Shown here piece by piece: positions 15,863 to 24,534 of a stretch of 33,044 nt of DNA. The notes beneath the pieces are model-generated. The model had not been told where the DNA came from and did no database searches. It was given only the letters and a program-made list of their open reading frames with translations. The translations under genes were made by a program, and so were the position numbers. The stretch is from Novacetimonas hansenii JCM 7643 (GTDB taxonomy: Bacteria; Pseudomonadota; Alphaproteobacteria; Acetobacterales; Acetobacteraceae). Within the stretch, counting starts at the first letter, position 1; every line of letters begins with the position of its first letter. Where the stretch lies: assembly GCF_000964405.1 (NCBI RefSeq), contig NZ_BANE01000283.1, positions 1 to 33,044 of the forward strand, given 5' to 3'.

Positions 15863-16969
15863 TTATCCGACATGCGATGCCAGCCATTGAAACAAGCCGA
15901 AATGCGAAAGATCGTTAAATGTAGAAAATAAAAACAGGCTGGCGATCAGGGCGAACCCCGCCTGGAAACTGATCTGTTGCACCCGGCGCGAAACGGGACG
16001 GCCCATTATCCCCTCAAGAATATAGAACATCAGCCGCCCACCATCGAGAATCGGTATGGGAAACAGATTGATCAGGCCAAGATTGATCGACAGCAGCGCC
16101 ATGAATGACACAAGGCTTGACAGTCCGTACTGCGCCACCTGCCCCGACATCTGCGCAATCCGTAACGGCCCGCCCAGATCCTTGGTGCTGTGCTGTCCCG
16201 TCAACATCTGCCACAGCCCGGCAAGGGTCTGGACAGACACATTCCACGTCTCCTTCACGGCGGACACGAAGGCGCGCGGCAAGGACTGCGGCGCGCCCAC
16301 TTCCGCCAGAAAGGAAACACCAAGCTGCCCATGGGGGGGCTGCCCCTTTGCATCGGCAACACTGCCCACCGTCAGCGGGATCGTCACGTCATGCCCGTCG
16401 CGCTGCACGACCACATCGGTCTGTGCGCCCGGTTCGGCCGCGACGCGGGCCTGCAGGTCGGCCACGTCGGAAATCGGGTGATCCCCCAGCCGCACGATGA
16501 CATCATGCGGCACGATCCCCGCGCTTGCCGCGGCACTGCCGGGCATTACATCGGCAACGACATTGCGGATATGCGGCTGCCCTGCAAAGGCGAACAGGCC
16601 GGTAAAGAGAATGATCGCCAGCAGGAAATTGAAAACAGGCCCCGCAATGATGACAATCGCCCGCGACAGCACGGGCTTGTCATGGAACGTACGGCCCGGC
16701 TGCCATGCCGCGATCTGTTCAGGGGTGGCGTCTTCCGGTCCCTCGAACCCGTGCGGCTTGACATATCCGCCCAGCGGGACGGGACACAGCCGCCATTCCG
16801 TGCCGACACTGTCGTGCCAGCGCAGCAGCGGCTTGCCAAAACCGATGGAGAAAACCTCCACATGCACCCCACGCCAGCGCGCGGCGAGGTAATGGCCAAG
16901 TTCGTGGATGAAAACCAGCACACCCAGAACCAGGGCAAATGCAAGGACGGTCCGCAACAGATCATGCAT
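15863..16969 (-). CDS. rseP: Site-2 zinc metalloprotease RseP
   Basis: An inner-membrane protease that cuts anti-sigma factors or leftover signal peptides within the membrane. The zinc motif HELGH is at 22-26 in TM1, one PDZ domain spans about 125-205, and the third zinc ligand lies in PIPILDGGRL near residue 310. The protein has 368 residues with one PDZ domain, as in many alphaproteobacteria, versus about 450 and two PDZ domains in Escherichia coli. Start ATG at 16969 with AGGGGA upstream at loose spacing, 57 nt after dxr. The co-location with bamA and skp suits an envelope-stress role, but no anti-sigma gene is in the window. Confidence 0.95.
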   Translation of the reverse strand: MHDLLRTVLAFALVLGVLVFIHELGHYLAARWRGVHVEVFSIGFGKPLLRWHDSVGTEWRLCPVPLGGYVKPHGFEGPEDATPEQIAAWQPGRTFHDKPVLSRAIVIIAGPVFNFLLAIILFTGLFAFAGQPHIRNVVADVMPGSAAASAGIVPHDVIVRLGDHPISDVADLQARVAAEPGAQTDVVVQRDGHDVTIPLTVGSVADAKGQPPHGQLGVSFLAEVGAPQSLPRAFVSAVKETWNVSVQTLAGLWQMLTGQHSTKDLGGPLRIAQMSGQVAQYGLSSLVSFMALLSINLGLINLFPIPILDGGRLMFYILEGIMGRPVSRRVQQISFQAGFALIASLFLFSTFNDLSHFGLFQWLASHVG

Positions 16970-17026
16970 GATGATTATGAGTTCCCCTGATGATCACGCG
17001 CGGCCGTCCCCTTTAACCCTGTCGTC

Positions 17027-18184
17027 TTATGCGGCCCGTGCCGTTATGCGGGCGCGGGCGAGGCGTCGCGCCTCTTCATCCCAGTGCAGGACCTGCTCCA
17101 GCGTGTCCGCGCTCTGGTTTCCAAGTGATTGCATCACATCCTCGACAACCCGCGCAATATCCCGGAAGCCGATTTTACGATTAAGAAAGGCCTCCACGGC
17201 AATTTCATTGGCGCCAGACAGGATCGCAGAGGCCGCGCCCCCCGCCCGGAGCGATTCCCGCGCCAGACGCAATGCGGGAAAACGCACTTCGTCAGGTTCC
17301 TCGAAATCCAGACGTGACATGGCGGCAAGGTCAAGGCGCGGCGAATTCGTCGCCATACGCTTTGGCCAGGCCAGCGTATGCGCAATGGGGATGCGCATGT
17401 CGGCGGAACCAAGCTGCGCGATGATACTGCCATCGGTGTACTGGACCATGCTGTGAACCACGGATTGCGGGTGGACGATAACGCCGATCCGGTCCTCCGT
17501 CATGTCGAACAGGCGCGCCGCCTCGATCAGTTCAAGCCCCTTGTTGAACATCGTCGCGGAATCGATGGTGATCTTGGCCCCCATGCTCCATGTCGGATGC
17601 TTCAGCGCAGCTTCCAGCGGGGCCTTCTCCATCTCCTCAATACTGGCGCGGCGGAACGGGCCGCCCGATGCCGTCAGCACGATCTTTTCCACCTGATCCA
17701 CCTGCCGGTCGGCCATGGACTGGAAAATCGCATTATGCTCCGAATCGACCGGAAGCAGCGTCGCCCCCGCCTGATGCACCGCACGCAGCATGACGTCGCC
17801 CGCGCAGACCAGCGCTTCCTTGTTCGCCAGCGCGACACATCCGCCATTGCGCACCGCCGCCAGCGCGGGTTCCAGCCCAATGGCACCGGTGATCGCCGCC
17901 ATGGTCCAGTCCACCGGCACGCCTGCCGCACGGATCACCGCCTCGCGCCCACCCGATACCTGTGTGGACGTCCCCGACAGCAGGGTTTCCAGTTCCCCAA
18001 CCAGGGTTTCATCGGCGATCACGGCATATTCGGCACCAAGCGCACGCGCCTGTTCAGCCAGCAACGTGACATTGCGCCCCCCGACAAGGGCCACGACGCG
18101 GAACCGCTCCGGCGCCTGCAACAGCAGATCCACAGTGGAGCAGCCAATGCTGCCGGTACTGCCCAGAACGGAAACTGTCTTCAT
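17027..18184 (-). CDS. dxr: 1-deoxy-D-xylulose 5-phosphate reductoisomerase
   Basis: Converts DXP to 2-C-methyl-D-erythritol 4-phosphate with NADPH, the committing step of the MEP isoprenoid pathway. The nucleotide motif VLGSTGSIGCSTVDLL is at the N-terminus. Further on are LPVDSEHNAIFQ with the metal-binding Glu, the ASGGPFR loop and HPTWSMGAKITIDSATMFNK, the substrate and metal site. The ATG at 18184 gives 385 residues and starts right before the family's conserved region. An ATG at 18211 (9 residues earlier, including a run of eight A) is possible. It feeds precursors to UppS two genes upstream. Confidence 0.95.
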   Translation of the reverse strand: MKTVSVLGSTGSIGCSTVDLLLQAPERFRVVALVGGRNVTLLAEQARALGAEYAVIADETLVGELETLLSGTSTQVSGGREAVIRAAGVPVDWTMAAITGAIGLEPALAAVRNGGCVALANKEALVCAGDVMLRAVHQAGATLLPVDSEHNAIFQSMADRQVDQVEKIVLTASGGPFRRASIEEMEKAPLEAALKHPTWSMGAKITIDSATMFNKGLELIEAARLFDMTEDRIGVIVHPQSVVHSMVQYTDGSIIAQLGSADMRIPIAHTLAWPKRMATNSPRLDLAAMSRLDFEEPDEVRFPALRLARESLRAGGAASAILSGANEIAVEAFLNRKIGFRDIARVVEDVMQSLGNQSADTLEQVLHWDEEARRLARARITARAA

Positions 18185-18226
18185 CCTACCGATTTCCCCA
18201 TTTTTTTTCATCGTGACCGCGCGCCC

Positions 18227-19102
18227 TCAGCGCAGGCCGACATACCAGAAAGCAGCGCCTGCCGCTGCCCCCAGCGAAATCAATGCAGCCAGCGGTGCGG
18301 CCACCAGCAATCCATCAAAACGATCCAGCAACCCGCCATGCCCCGGGATGATCGCCCCGGAATCCTTGACGCCGCGCGCACGCTTAAGCGCGCTTTCCCC
18401 AAGGTCGCCCGCCTGTGCCGCAACCGCCATGACAGCCCCCATCATGGCGCCACGCACACCCGCCCCCGCCAGCGCATCAGGCAGCACGGAGGCAATCACG
18501 GCCCCGCCGGCAACCGCGGCCAGCAGCCCGCCACACGACCCCGACCATGTCTTGGCCGGGGAAATACGCGGCGCAAGCTTCGGCCCGCCAATGGCCCGTC
18601 CCGTCAGGTAAGCCCCCGTATCACTCAGCGCGACGCACGCAACGACGAACAGGACGACACCCGCACCCGGATGCGTCATGAAACGCAGCCACAAAAGGGA
18701 CACCCCCGCGCAGCCAATAGCCACCTGCCCCGCCCACAGGGCCGGGCCAAAGACAAAGGCCGCGCCCATGACCATGAACGCCCCCCCCCACTGTCCCCCC
18801 AGCGCCGCCGCAGCGCAGGCCAGAGGCCAGATGAGATAGAGCACGCCACGCCAACTGCGTGCGGACAGGGCGAACATCCGCCCCCATTCCGACGCCATGC
18901 CCACCATCGCAAGCACGATCATCACGGCATAGGCGACACCCCCCGCCCACACACACAGCGCGGCAAGCGGCACGATCACCAGCGCGGACAGGACGCGCGC
19001 GCGCAGATCCTTCCACCCGCGCCCGGACCCACCACCCGGCGGCGTCGGGGCCGAAGGAAACGGGATCACGATGGGATTGGGGGGATCAGACCGGTCTTGC
19101 AC
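18227..19102 (-). CDS. cdsA: Phosphatidate cytidylyltransferase
   Basis: Makes CDP-diacylglycerol from phosphatidate and CTP in the inner membrane, the branch point of phospholipid synthesis. About eight hydrophobic segments are seen, and the C-terminal signature SALKRARGVKDSGAIIPGHG with LLDRFD is complete; SDTGAYLTGR and SPAKTWSG lie before it. The start is taken as GTG at 19102 (291 residues), with AAAGG about 8 nt upstream; it overlaps the uppS end by 17 nt. An ATG at 19162 would lie deeper inside uppS. Residues about 10-30 are Pro/Gly-rich. Confidence 0.93.
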   Translation of the reverse strand: MQDRSDPPNPIVIPFPSAPTPPGGGSGRGWKDLRARVLSALVIVPLAALCVWAGGVAYAVMIVLAMVGMASEWGRMFALSARSWRGVLYLIWPLACAAAALGGQWGGAFMVMGAAFVFGPALWAGQVAIGCAGVSLLWLRFMTHPGAGVVLFVVACVALSDTGAYLTGRAIGGPKLAPRISPAKTWSGSCGGLLAAVAGGAVIASVLPDALAGAGVRGAMMGAVMAVAAQAGDLGESALKRARGVKDSGAIIPGHGGLLDRFDGLLVAAPLAALISLGAAAGAAFWYVGLR

Positions 19103-19820
19103 CGAAGCGCCTTTCGCGCCGGGAATAGATCTGGAGCACGGCATCAAAATGCCCGGCATCAAAATCTGGCCACAGCGTCTCTATGAATATCAGTTCGGCA
19201 TAGGCCGACTGCCATAACAGGAAATTGGACAGGCGGCTTTCACCACTGGTGCGCACCACGATGTCGGGATCGGGCATGTCCGCCGTCATCAGGAAGCCGC
19301 CAAAGACATCCTCGTCAATCTGTCCCGGCGCCAGCGTGCCGTCCTGCACGGCCTTTGCCATCCGCAGCGCAGCCTGCATGATGTCGGCACGCCCGCCATA
19401 GGACAGCGCAAGCACGACCGTCAGGACCGTGTTGGAGGCGGTTTCCAGTTCGGCGCGCCTTGCCTCTGCCCGCACATCGGGGGCAAAGCGCGACAGGTCG
19501 CCGATAATGCGGATGCGCACACCCTTCGCCGCAAGCTCCGCCACCTTGTAACGCAGGTAATACCGCAAGAGGCTGGTCAGGTCGGCTACCTCCTGCGGGG
19601 TGCGCCGCCAGTTTTCCGAGGAAAATGCATAAAGCGTCAGCCATTTCACGCCGGACGCGACGGCGGCGCGGATACAACGCTGCACTGCCTCCGCCCCGGC
19701 CCGGTGGCCGGCAAGCAGCGGCAACCCGCGCGAGGCCGCCCACCGCCCGTTGCCATCCATGATGATCGCCACATGGACAGGCACACTTCCTGCGCGCCGT
19801 TCCCCGGCAACTGGGTACAT
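19086..19820 (-). CDS. uppS: Undecaprenyl diphosphate synthase
   Basis: Condenses eight isopentenyl diphosphates onto farnesyl diphosphate in cis, giving the lipid carrier for peptidoglycan and polysaccharides. The hallmarks are VAIIMDGNGRWA with catalytic Asp22, GHRAGAEAV, TLYAFSSENWRR, and the C-terminal DPDIVVRTSGESRLSNFLLW. The protein has 244 residues. The ATG at 19820 lies 7 nt downstream of the frr stop. Its carrier lipid would also serve the exopolysaccharides typical of acetic acid bacteria, which is inference. Confidence 0.96.
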   Translation of the reverse strand: MYPVAGERRAGSVPVHVAIIMDGNGRWAASRGLPLLAGHRAGAEAVQRCIRAAVASGVKWLTLYAFSSENWRRTPQEVADLTSLLRYYLRYKVAELAAKGVRIRIIGDLSRFAPDVRAEARRAELETASNTVLTVVLALSYGGRADIMQAALRMAKAVQDGTLAPGQIDEDVFGGFLMTADMPDPDIVVRTSGESRLSNFLLWQSAYAELIFIETLWPDFDAGHFDAVLQIYSRRERRFGARPV

Positions 19821-19827
19821 ACGGAAG

Positions 19828-20394
19828 TCAGACCTGCTTGATCTCGCGTTCTTTTTCCGCGAGCAGTTCGTCAACACGCTTCACATACTGGTCCGTCAGC
19901 TTCTGGATCGCATCGGACCAGACCTTGACGTCATCCTGGCTGATTTCGCCCTTCTTTTCCTGTCCGCGCGTCTGTTCCATGCCATCACGACGCACACCAC
20001 GCACCGCGATCTTTGCGTTTTCGGCATATTTGCCTGCCGCGCGCGCCAGTTCGTTGCGCCGTTCCTCGGTCAACTGGGGAATGGGCACACGCACGGTCTG
20101 CCCATCGGCGGCGGGGTTCAGGCCCAGCCCGCTGTCACGGATCGCACGTTCCACCGCACCGACAAGCGAACGGTCCCAAACCTGCACCGTCAGCATCCGC
20201 GCTTCGGGCACGGCGATGGAGCCAACCTGCGTCAGCGGCACTTCACCGCCATAGGCTTCCACACGCACGGGCTCCAGCAGCGCCGGACTTGCACGGCCTG
20301 AACGCAGACCGGCAAAATCGCGACGCAGGCTTTCAATCGCCCCATCCATGCGGCGGGTTACATCCGCCAGCAAACTTTTCTGATCGACAGACAC
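19828..20394 (-). CDS. frr: Ribosome recycling factor
   Basis: With EF-G, splits the post-termination ribosome. The protein has 188 residues, standard length; [20 protein letters not shown] and the C-terminal [25 protein letters not shown] helix region are characteristic (three-helix bundle with a small beta domain at about 30-105). The start is GTG at 20394 preceded by GGGAGGG at 5 nt, a strong ribosome site. It lies 73 nt downstream of pyrH and 7 nt upstream of uppS. Confidence 0.97.
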   Translation of the reverse strand: MSVDQKSLLADVTRRMDGAIESLRRDFAGLRSGRASPALLEPVRVEAYGGEVPLTQVGSIAVPEARMLTVQVWDRSLVGAVERAIRDSGLGLNPAADGQTVRVPIPQLTEERRNELARAAGKYAENAKIAVRGVRRDGMEQTRGQEKKGEISQDDVKVWSDAIQKLTDQYVKRVDELLAEKEREIKQV

Positions 20395-20467
20395 CTTGGC
20401 CCTCCCAACATTCCTCTAACGGTCGCGTTCGACCGCCATGCGACTTCTCTTGTGCGGGGTGTGCGCC

Positions 20468-21220
20468 TCAGTCCGAGGCCACGATCGTGGTAAAGCGTCC
20501 CTCGCCCCGCATAACGCGCGAAAACGCATCCTTTTCATGGATATTGAACACCACGATCGGCAGCTTGTTTTCACGCGCAAGGCTGATGGCGGCAGCATCC
20601 ATGACATTGAGGTCATTGGCCAGCACATCGCGATAGGTCAGCGTATCGTAACGGCGCGCATCGGCCACCTTGCGCGGGTCGGCGGAATATACGCCATCGA
20701 CCTGCGTGCCCTTGAACAGCGCACTGCATTCCATTTCCGCCGCACGCAGGGCAGCCCCCGTATCGGTGGTGAAGAACGGGTTGCCCGTCCCGGCGGCAAA
20801 GATCACCACGCGCCCCTTTTCCATATGGCGCACCGCGCGACGCCGGATATAGGGTTCCGCGATGGAGGACATCTGGATCGCACTCATGACGCGGGTTGCG
20901 ATCCCCTGGCGTTCCAGCGAATTCTGCATCAGCAGCGCATTGATGACGGTGGCCAGCATACCCGCGTAATCGCCCTGCGCGCGGTCCATGCCCCGCGCGG
21001 CGGCGGCGACGCCGCGAAAGATGTTGCCACCCCCGATAACCAGACACACCTCCACGCCAGTGCGCGCGACTGCCGCGATATCGGCGGCGATACCATCAAC
21101 GGTTGCGGGGTCGATCCCATAGGATCCGTTACCCATCAGGGCCTCGCCCGAAACCTTCAGCAGGACCCGGCTGTAACCGGGGGCATTGTCTGGGGCATGA
21201 TCTGTTAGCGGATTGGTCAT
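20468..21220 (-). CDS. pyrH: Uridylate kinase
   Basis: Phosphorylates UMP to UDP, feeding pyrimidine nucleotides and UDP-sugars; an amino acid kinase-fold hexamer. [11 protein letters not shown] (about 20-30), [29 protein letters not shown] and [10 protein letters not shown] are all present. The ATG at 21220 has GAGGG 4 nt upstream and gives 250 residues; the 26 codons before it are non-family. In most proteobacteria rpsB and tsf precede pyrH; here the upstream neighbour is era, so the cluster boundary has moved. Confidence 0.96.
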   Translation of the reverse strand: MTNPLTDHAPDNAPGYSRVLLKVSGEALMGNGSYGIDPATVDGIAADIAAVARTGVEVCLVIGGGNIFRGVAAAARGMDRAQGDYAGMLATVINALLMQNSLERQGIATRVMSAIQMSSIAEPYIRRRAVRHMEKGRVVIFAAGTGNPFFTTDTGAALRAAEMECSALFKGTQVDGVYSADPRKVADARRYDTLTYRDVLANDLNVMDAAAISLARENKLPIVVFNIHEKDAFSRVMRGEGRFTTIVASD

Positions 21221-21302
21221 TGGCCCTCGAACACAACAGAAAATAAGACACAGGCCGCAGGCAACCGCCCGCCAGTGACGGCAGCGCCCACGCCGCACAT
21301 GT

Positions 21303-21329
21303 CATATAGGGGGTTCGCCCCCCTCACAA
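21303..21329 (-). promoter_or_regulatory. Possible pyrH promoter with GC dyad in the spacer
   Basis: On the minus strand TTGTGA (21329-21324) and TATATG (21308-21303) are 15 nt apart; TATGAC two bases on would give 17. The spacer is almost wholly a G-run, CGAA, C-run dyad (21309-21323) able to form a short hairpin. It could also be the end signal of the era transcript; no T-run follows. The rest of the 232-nt era-pyrH gap holds nothing else I recognise. Confidence 0.35.
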
Positions 21330-21452
21330 GCACACGATGCCGATAATGCGCCAATCAGGGCGCGCCCCCTGCGTTTCGTGTGGCTCCCCCCCCATCACCG
21401 ATCTGCGATGGTGGACCGGCCCACGGCACCCGCAGGGGTCAGATGTCAGATG

Positions 21453-22361
21453 TCAGGCGTCGTCCAGACCGATGGCGCGCAGGCGGGCGCGCTCCTCATC
21501 CCATCCTGAACGTTCTTTCACGTTCAGGAACAGATGGCACGGCCGTTCCAGCAGGCGCGAAAGCTCCTTGCGCGCACGTTCGCCGATATTGCGAATCCGC
21601 GACCCGCCCTCCCCGATCAGGATCGCCTTGTGCGAGGCGCGGGCCACATAGATCGTCACCTCGATCCGCACCGAACCGTCCGGGCGCTCCTGAAAGCTTT
21701 CCGTCTCCGCCGTGGCGGCATAGGGAACCTCCTCATGCGTTTGCAAGAAGATCTGCTCGCGCACCAGTTCGGCGGCCAGCAGGCGGTCGGGCAGATCGGT
21801 CAGGTCATCTTCCGGATACAGGTATGGCCCCACCGGCAGCTCGGCCGCCATCCGGTCCATCAGGTCATCGACCCCCTGCCCCGAACGCGCGCTGATCATG
21901 AACACATGTTCCACCGTCAGCAGGCCCGACAGCTCCGCCGTCAGCGGCAGCAGCGCATCACGCCGCATCAGGTCGGTCTTGTTCAGCACCAGCCACACCC
22001 TGCGGTTGCGCTGCGCCAGTTGGCTGACGATTTCGCGCACCGCCTCCGTCAGGCCGGCACGCGCATCAATAATCAGCAGCGTGATGTCCGCATCCTCCGC
22101 ACCGGTCCAGGCGGCGGCGACCATCGCACGGTCCAGCATGCGGCGCGGACGGAAAATACCCGGCGTATCCACCAGCAGCATCTGCGCATGGTTGCGCATC
22201 AGGATACCCAGAACCCGGAAACGCGTCGTCTGCGCCTTTGGGCTGACGATCGACAGCTTGGTCCCCGCCATGCGGTTCAGCAACGTGGACTTGCCCGCAT
22301 TGGGCGCGCCCACGATGGCGACGAAACCACAGCGGGTCGTCATGTCTTCATGTTCCGGCAT
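21453..22361 (-). CDS. era: GTPase Era
   Basis: Binds the 3' end of 16S rRNA during small-subunit maturation. G motifs: VGAPNAGKST (about 17-26), a G2 Thr in KAQTTRFRV, DTPGIF (G3), NKTD (G4) and SARSG (G5). The C-terminal KH domain shows ASHKAILIGEGGSRIRNIGE and LFLNVKERSGW. The protein has 302 residues, normal. The start is ATG 22361 (GGGA upstream); ATG 22343 is an alternative. It lies 79 nt downstream of rnc, a common pairing because both act on rRNA. The usual next gene recO is absent. Confidence 0.96.
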   Translation of the reverse strand: MPEHEDMTTRCGFVAIVGAPNAGKSTLLNRMAGTKLSIVSPKAQTTRFRVLGILMRNHAQMLLVDTPGIFRPRRMLDRAMVAAAWTGAEDADITLLIIDARAGLTEAVREIVSQLAQRNRRVWLVLNKTDLMRRDALLPLTAELSGLLTVEHVFMISARSGQGVDDLMDRMAAELPVGPYLYPEDDLTDLPDRLLAAELVREQIFLQTHEEVPYAATAETESFQERPDGSVRIEVTIYVARASHKAILIGEGGSRIRNIGERARKELSRLLERPCHLFLNVKERSGWDEERARLRAIGLDDA

Positions 22362-22425
22362 TTATCATTCCCACGGCTGCAACAGCCGTCCCGAGTGTTC
22401 CATATTCGTGTCCGCCCCACGCAGG

Positions 22426-22457
22426 GCGCGCGCGCGCGCGTCAGTCAAACTGACTGA
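22426..22457. repeat. GC dinucleotide run and hairpin at the rnc stop
   Basis: A (GC)7 run at 22426-22440 lies right after the rnc stop codon, and TCAGTC...GACTGA (22441-22446 and 22452-22457) makes a hairpin that straddles the stop. Alternating GC can adopt left-handed DNA and is prone to slippage. Confidence 0.5.
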
Positions 22458-23175
22458 GCAGCCGGGCCGCGGCCTCGCTTTCGGCGGCACGCTTGCTGCC
22501 TGCGACACCTTCGCCCCGCCGTCCCGATGCCTCCACCGAAATCACGAACCGGGGCGCATGCGACGGACCATCGGTGGACACCACCTTATACACCGGCAGC
22601 GGCAATCCCCGCGCCAGCACCCATTCCTGCAATGCGGTCTTGGGGTCCTTGGGGGGGCGGGCCTGCGCCACGATGGCATTGTTCCATGCCCGACGCACAA
22701 AGGCGCGGGCAGGTTCCAGCCCACCATCAAGATAGATCGCGCCCAGAATCGCCTCCACCGCATCGGCGAGCACGTTGGCCATCTGACGCACCCCGGCGCG
22801 GGCCTCGTGCTCCGCCACGTCAAGGGCGGATGGCAGAGCCATGTCCTCTGCGATATGTGCCAGCACCGCGCGCGAGACAAGGTGCGCATGCCGGGGCCCA
22901 AGCGCGCCTTCCTGCTCATCTGGAAAACGCTCCAGCAGCCATTCCGCCATCAATAGGCCAAGCACGCGGTCGCCAATGAATTCCAGCCGTTCATTGGACC
23001 CTGCGCCGCGCCGCGCCACCGACTGGCGTGTGCGTCGCCCGATCGCGCTGCTGCGCTGATGTGCTGCGGACCGATGGGTCAGCGCCTCATGCAGAAGGGC
23101 GGCATTGCGAAAGCAATAACCGACATACGCCTCGATCCGTTCGAACTCGGCCGTGGGGGTCGCGGGCGCATCCAT
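22441..23175 (-). CDS. rnc: Ribonuclease III with basic insert
   Basis: Cuts double-stranded RNA, for example in rRNA precursors. The catalytic helix NERLEFIGDRVLGLLMAEWL is intact, with a second acidic site in ADAVEAILGAIYLDGG; the double-stranded RNA-binding domain (about 175-242) ends in the GSKRAAESEAAARLL helix. The protein has 244 residues. Between ALTHRSAAH and NERLEF there is an extra stretch of about 18 residues rich in Arg and Ser (about 40-58) that typical RNase III lacks. The ATG at 23175 starts 2 nt after the lepB stop, so translation is coupled. A longer frame to 23277 lies inside lepB and is rejected. Confidence 0.95.
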   Translation of the reverse strand: MDAPATPTAEFERIEAYVGYCFRNAALLHEALTHRSAAHQRSSAIGRRTRQSVARRGAGSNERLEFIGDRVLGLLMAEWLLERFPDEQEGALGPRHAHLVSRAVLAHIAEDMALPSALDVAEHEARAGVRQMANVLADAVEAILGAIYLDGGLEPARAFVRRAWNNAIVAQARPPKDPKTALQEWVLARGLPLPVYKVVSTDGPSHAPRFVISVEASGRRGEGVAGSKRAAESEAAARLLSQFD

Positions 23176-23177
23176 GA

Positions 23178-23996
23178 TCAGTGAACCCCCGAAAACAGGC
23201 GTCCCCAACGAATTTCCGTGGGCCATTTCCAGAATTCCCATGTCGGGTACTGCGCATCCACCGACAGGAATATCCACTTGGCCTGCCCCACCAGGTTTTC
23301 CATCGGCACAAAGCCAAGATCCTGCGGCGCGTCCCCCATGAAACGGCTGTCGGCGCTGTCGTCGCGGTTGTCACCCATGACAAAGAAATAACCCGGCGGC
23401 ACGACATATTCCGGGGTGTCGTTCTTGTCCCCCTCATCCGTCAGCTTGAGGATGTCATGCGACACGGCGGGACGGCCACCGCTGCCGGGCAGGTCCTCGC
23501 GATAGCGTTCGCCCTCCATACGGGTGTGATGTTCGTCCACCGCGACATACTCGCCTTCCGACGTACGGGGCACGAGTTCACCGTTCAGGTAAAGCTGTCC
23601 CTCGCGCATCTGGATGCGATCGCCAGGCAGGCCGACCACACGCTTGATATAGTCGATGGACGTATCCTTGGTGAAGCGGAAGACCGCCACATCCCCGCGA
23701 TGCGGTTCGCTGCCGAATATGCGTCCGCTGAACAGGTTGGGCGACAGCGGCAGGGAGAAGTGCGAATAGCCATAGCTGTATTTGGCGACCCACACATAAT
23801 CCCCCACCTGCAATGTCGGGATCATCGAACCGGACGGAATGTTGAAGGGTTCGAACAGTGCGGTGCGGACAAAAATCGCAATCGCACCCGCGACCACGAC
23901 AGTACGCAGGAGTTCCAGCATGCCGCGCGCCCCCGTGGAAGGGGAGGTCGTCAGGACAGTTGGCGTCTGGGGGTCATCGCTCGACATGATCTTCAT
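23178..23996 (-). CDS. lepB: Signal peptidase I
   Basis: Removes signal peptides from exported proteins at the periplasmic face of the inner membrane. A single N-terminal TM (about 28-46, TVVVAGAIAIFVRTALF) is followed by the catalytic Ser57 in PSGSMIPTL, Lys118 in IDYIKRVVGLPGD, and the GYFFVMGDNRDDSADSR box. The protein has 272 residues from ATG 23996; ATG 23987 is nearly as good. The gene order acpS-lepB-rnc-era is a common alphaproteobacterial operon. About 110 nt separate it from acpS. Confidence 0.96.
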   Translation of the reverse strand: MKIMSSDDPQTPTVLTTSPSTGARGMLELLRTVVVAGAIAIFVRTALFEPFNIPSGSMIPTLQVGDYVWVAKYSYGYSHFSLPLSPNLFSGRIFGSEPHRGDVAVFRFTKDTSIDYIKRVVGLPGDRIQMREGQLYLNGELVPRTSEGEYVAVDEHHTRMEGERYREDLPGSGGRPAVSHDILKLTDEGDKNDTPEYVVPPGYFFVMGDNRDDSADSRFMGDAPQDLGFVPMENLVGQAKWIFLSVDAQYPTWEFWKWPTEIRWGRLFSGVH

Positions 23997-24107
23997 AAAT
24001 CCGGCTTCGTGCGCGACCGGCCGGGCGAAAGGCACGGTCGCATAATTCTGGCGATCAAGCCCACGGGGCCATGCCGTGTCAAGCACGGGCGGCCATGCGT
24101 GAACCGA

Positions 24108-24521
24108 TCAGGGATGCGCCACGCCATCCGCCACGATGATGACCTGGGCAAAGGCATAGGGGTATTCATCCGTCATCGTCACCATGATGCGTGGCGTACA
24201 CCCGGCCGGCACAATTTCATCAAGTCGCACACACGCCCCACCCGACAGCACCATGACCGGCTGCCCGCCGACCAGGTTTTCGACACCCAGGTCACGATGG
24301 AACACGCCACGGGCGAATCCGGTGCCCAGCGCCTTGGCGCATGCTTCCTTCGCCGCCCAACGCTTGGCAAAGGTGCCAAGCCGGGCCGCCCCCGAACGGC
24401 GGTTCGCCGCCGCGCGTTCACGGGGGGTAAAGACCCGTTCCTCGAACCGTGCGCCATGGCGCGCCAGCACATTTTCAATGCGGCGGATGTCACACAGGTC
24501 CGACCCGATCCCGATCATCAT
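24108..24521 (-). CDS. acpS: Holo-ACP synthase
   Basis: Moves the phosphopantetheine arm from CoA to apo-ACP. The protein has 137 residues: IGIGSDLCDIRRIE with metal Asp8, and FAKRWAAKEACAKALGTG with Glu59. Two adjacent ATGs (24521 and 24518) are possible starts, 13 nt after the rsh stop; GAGG lies about 12 nt upstream. The upstream in-frame reading to 24653 lies inside rsh and is not family-like. In many alphaproteobacteria pdxJ sits between rsh and acpS; it is missing here. Confidence 0.94.
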   Translation of the reverse strand: MMIGIGSDLCDIRRIENVLARHGARFEERVFTPRERAAANRRSGAARLGTFAKRWAAKEACAKALGTGFARGVFHRDLGVENLVGGQPVMVLSGGACVRLDEIVPAGCTPRIMVTMTDEYPYAFAQVIIVADGVAHP

Positions 24522-24534
24522 GGCGTCATGCGCC

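Noticed and set aside
17378-19186. 602-codon plus-strand frame opposite dxr and cdsA
   Set aside because: Antisense shadow with extreme Arg/His/Pro content; both minus-strand genes are certain.
21337-21895. Plus-strand frames over the era-pyrH gap and era 3' end
   Set aside because: Arg/Pro/Ser-rich, antisense to era, no family resemblance.
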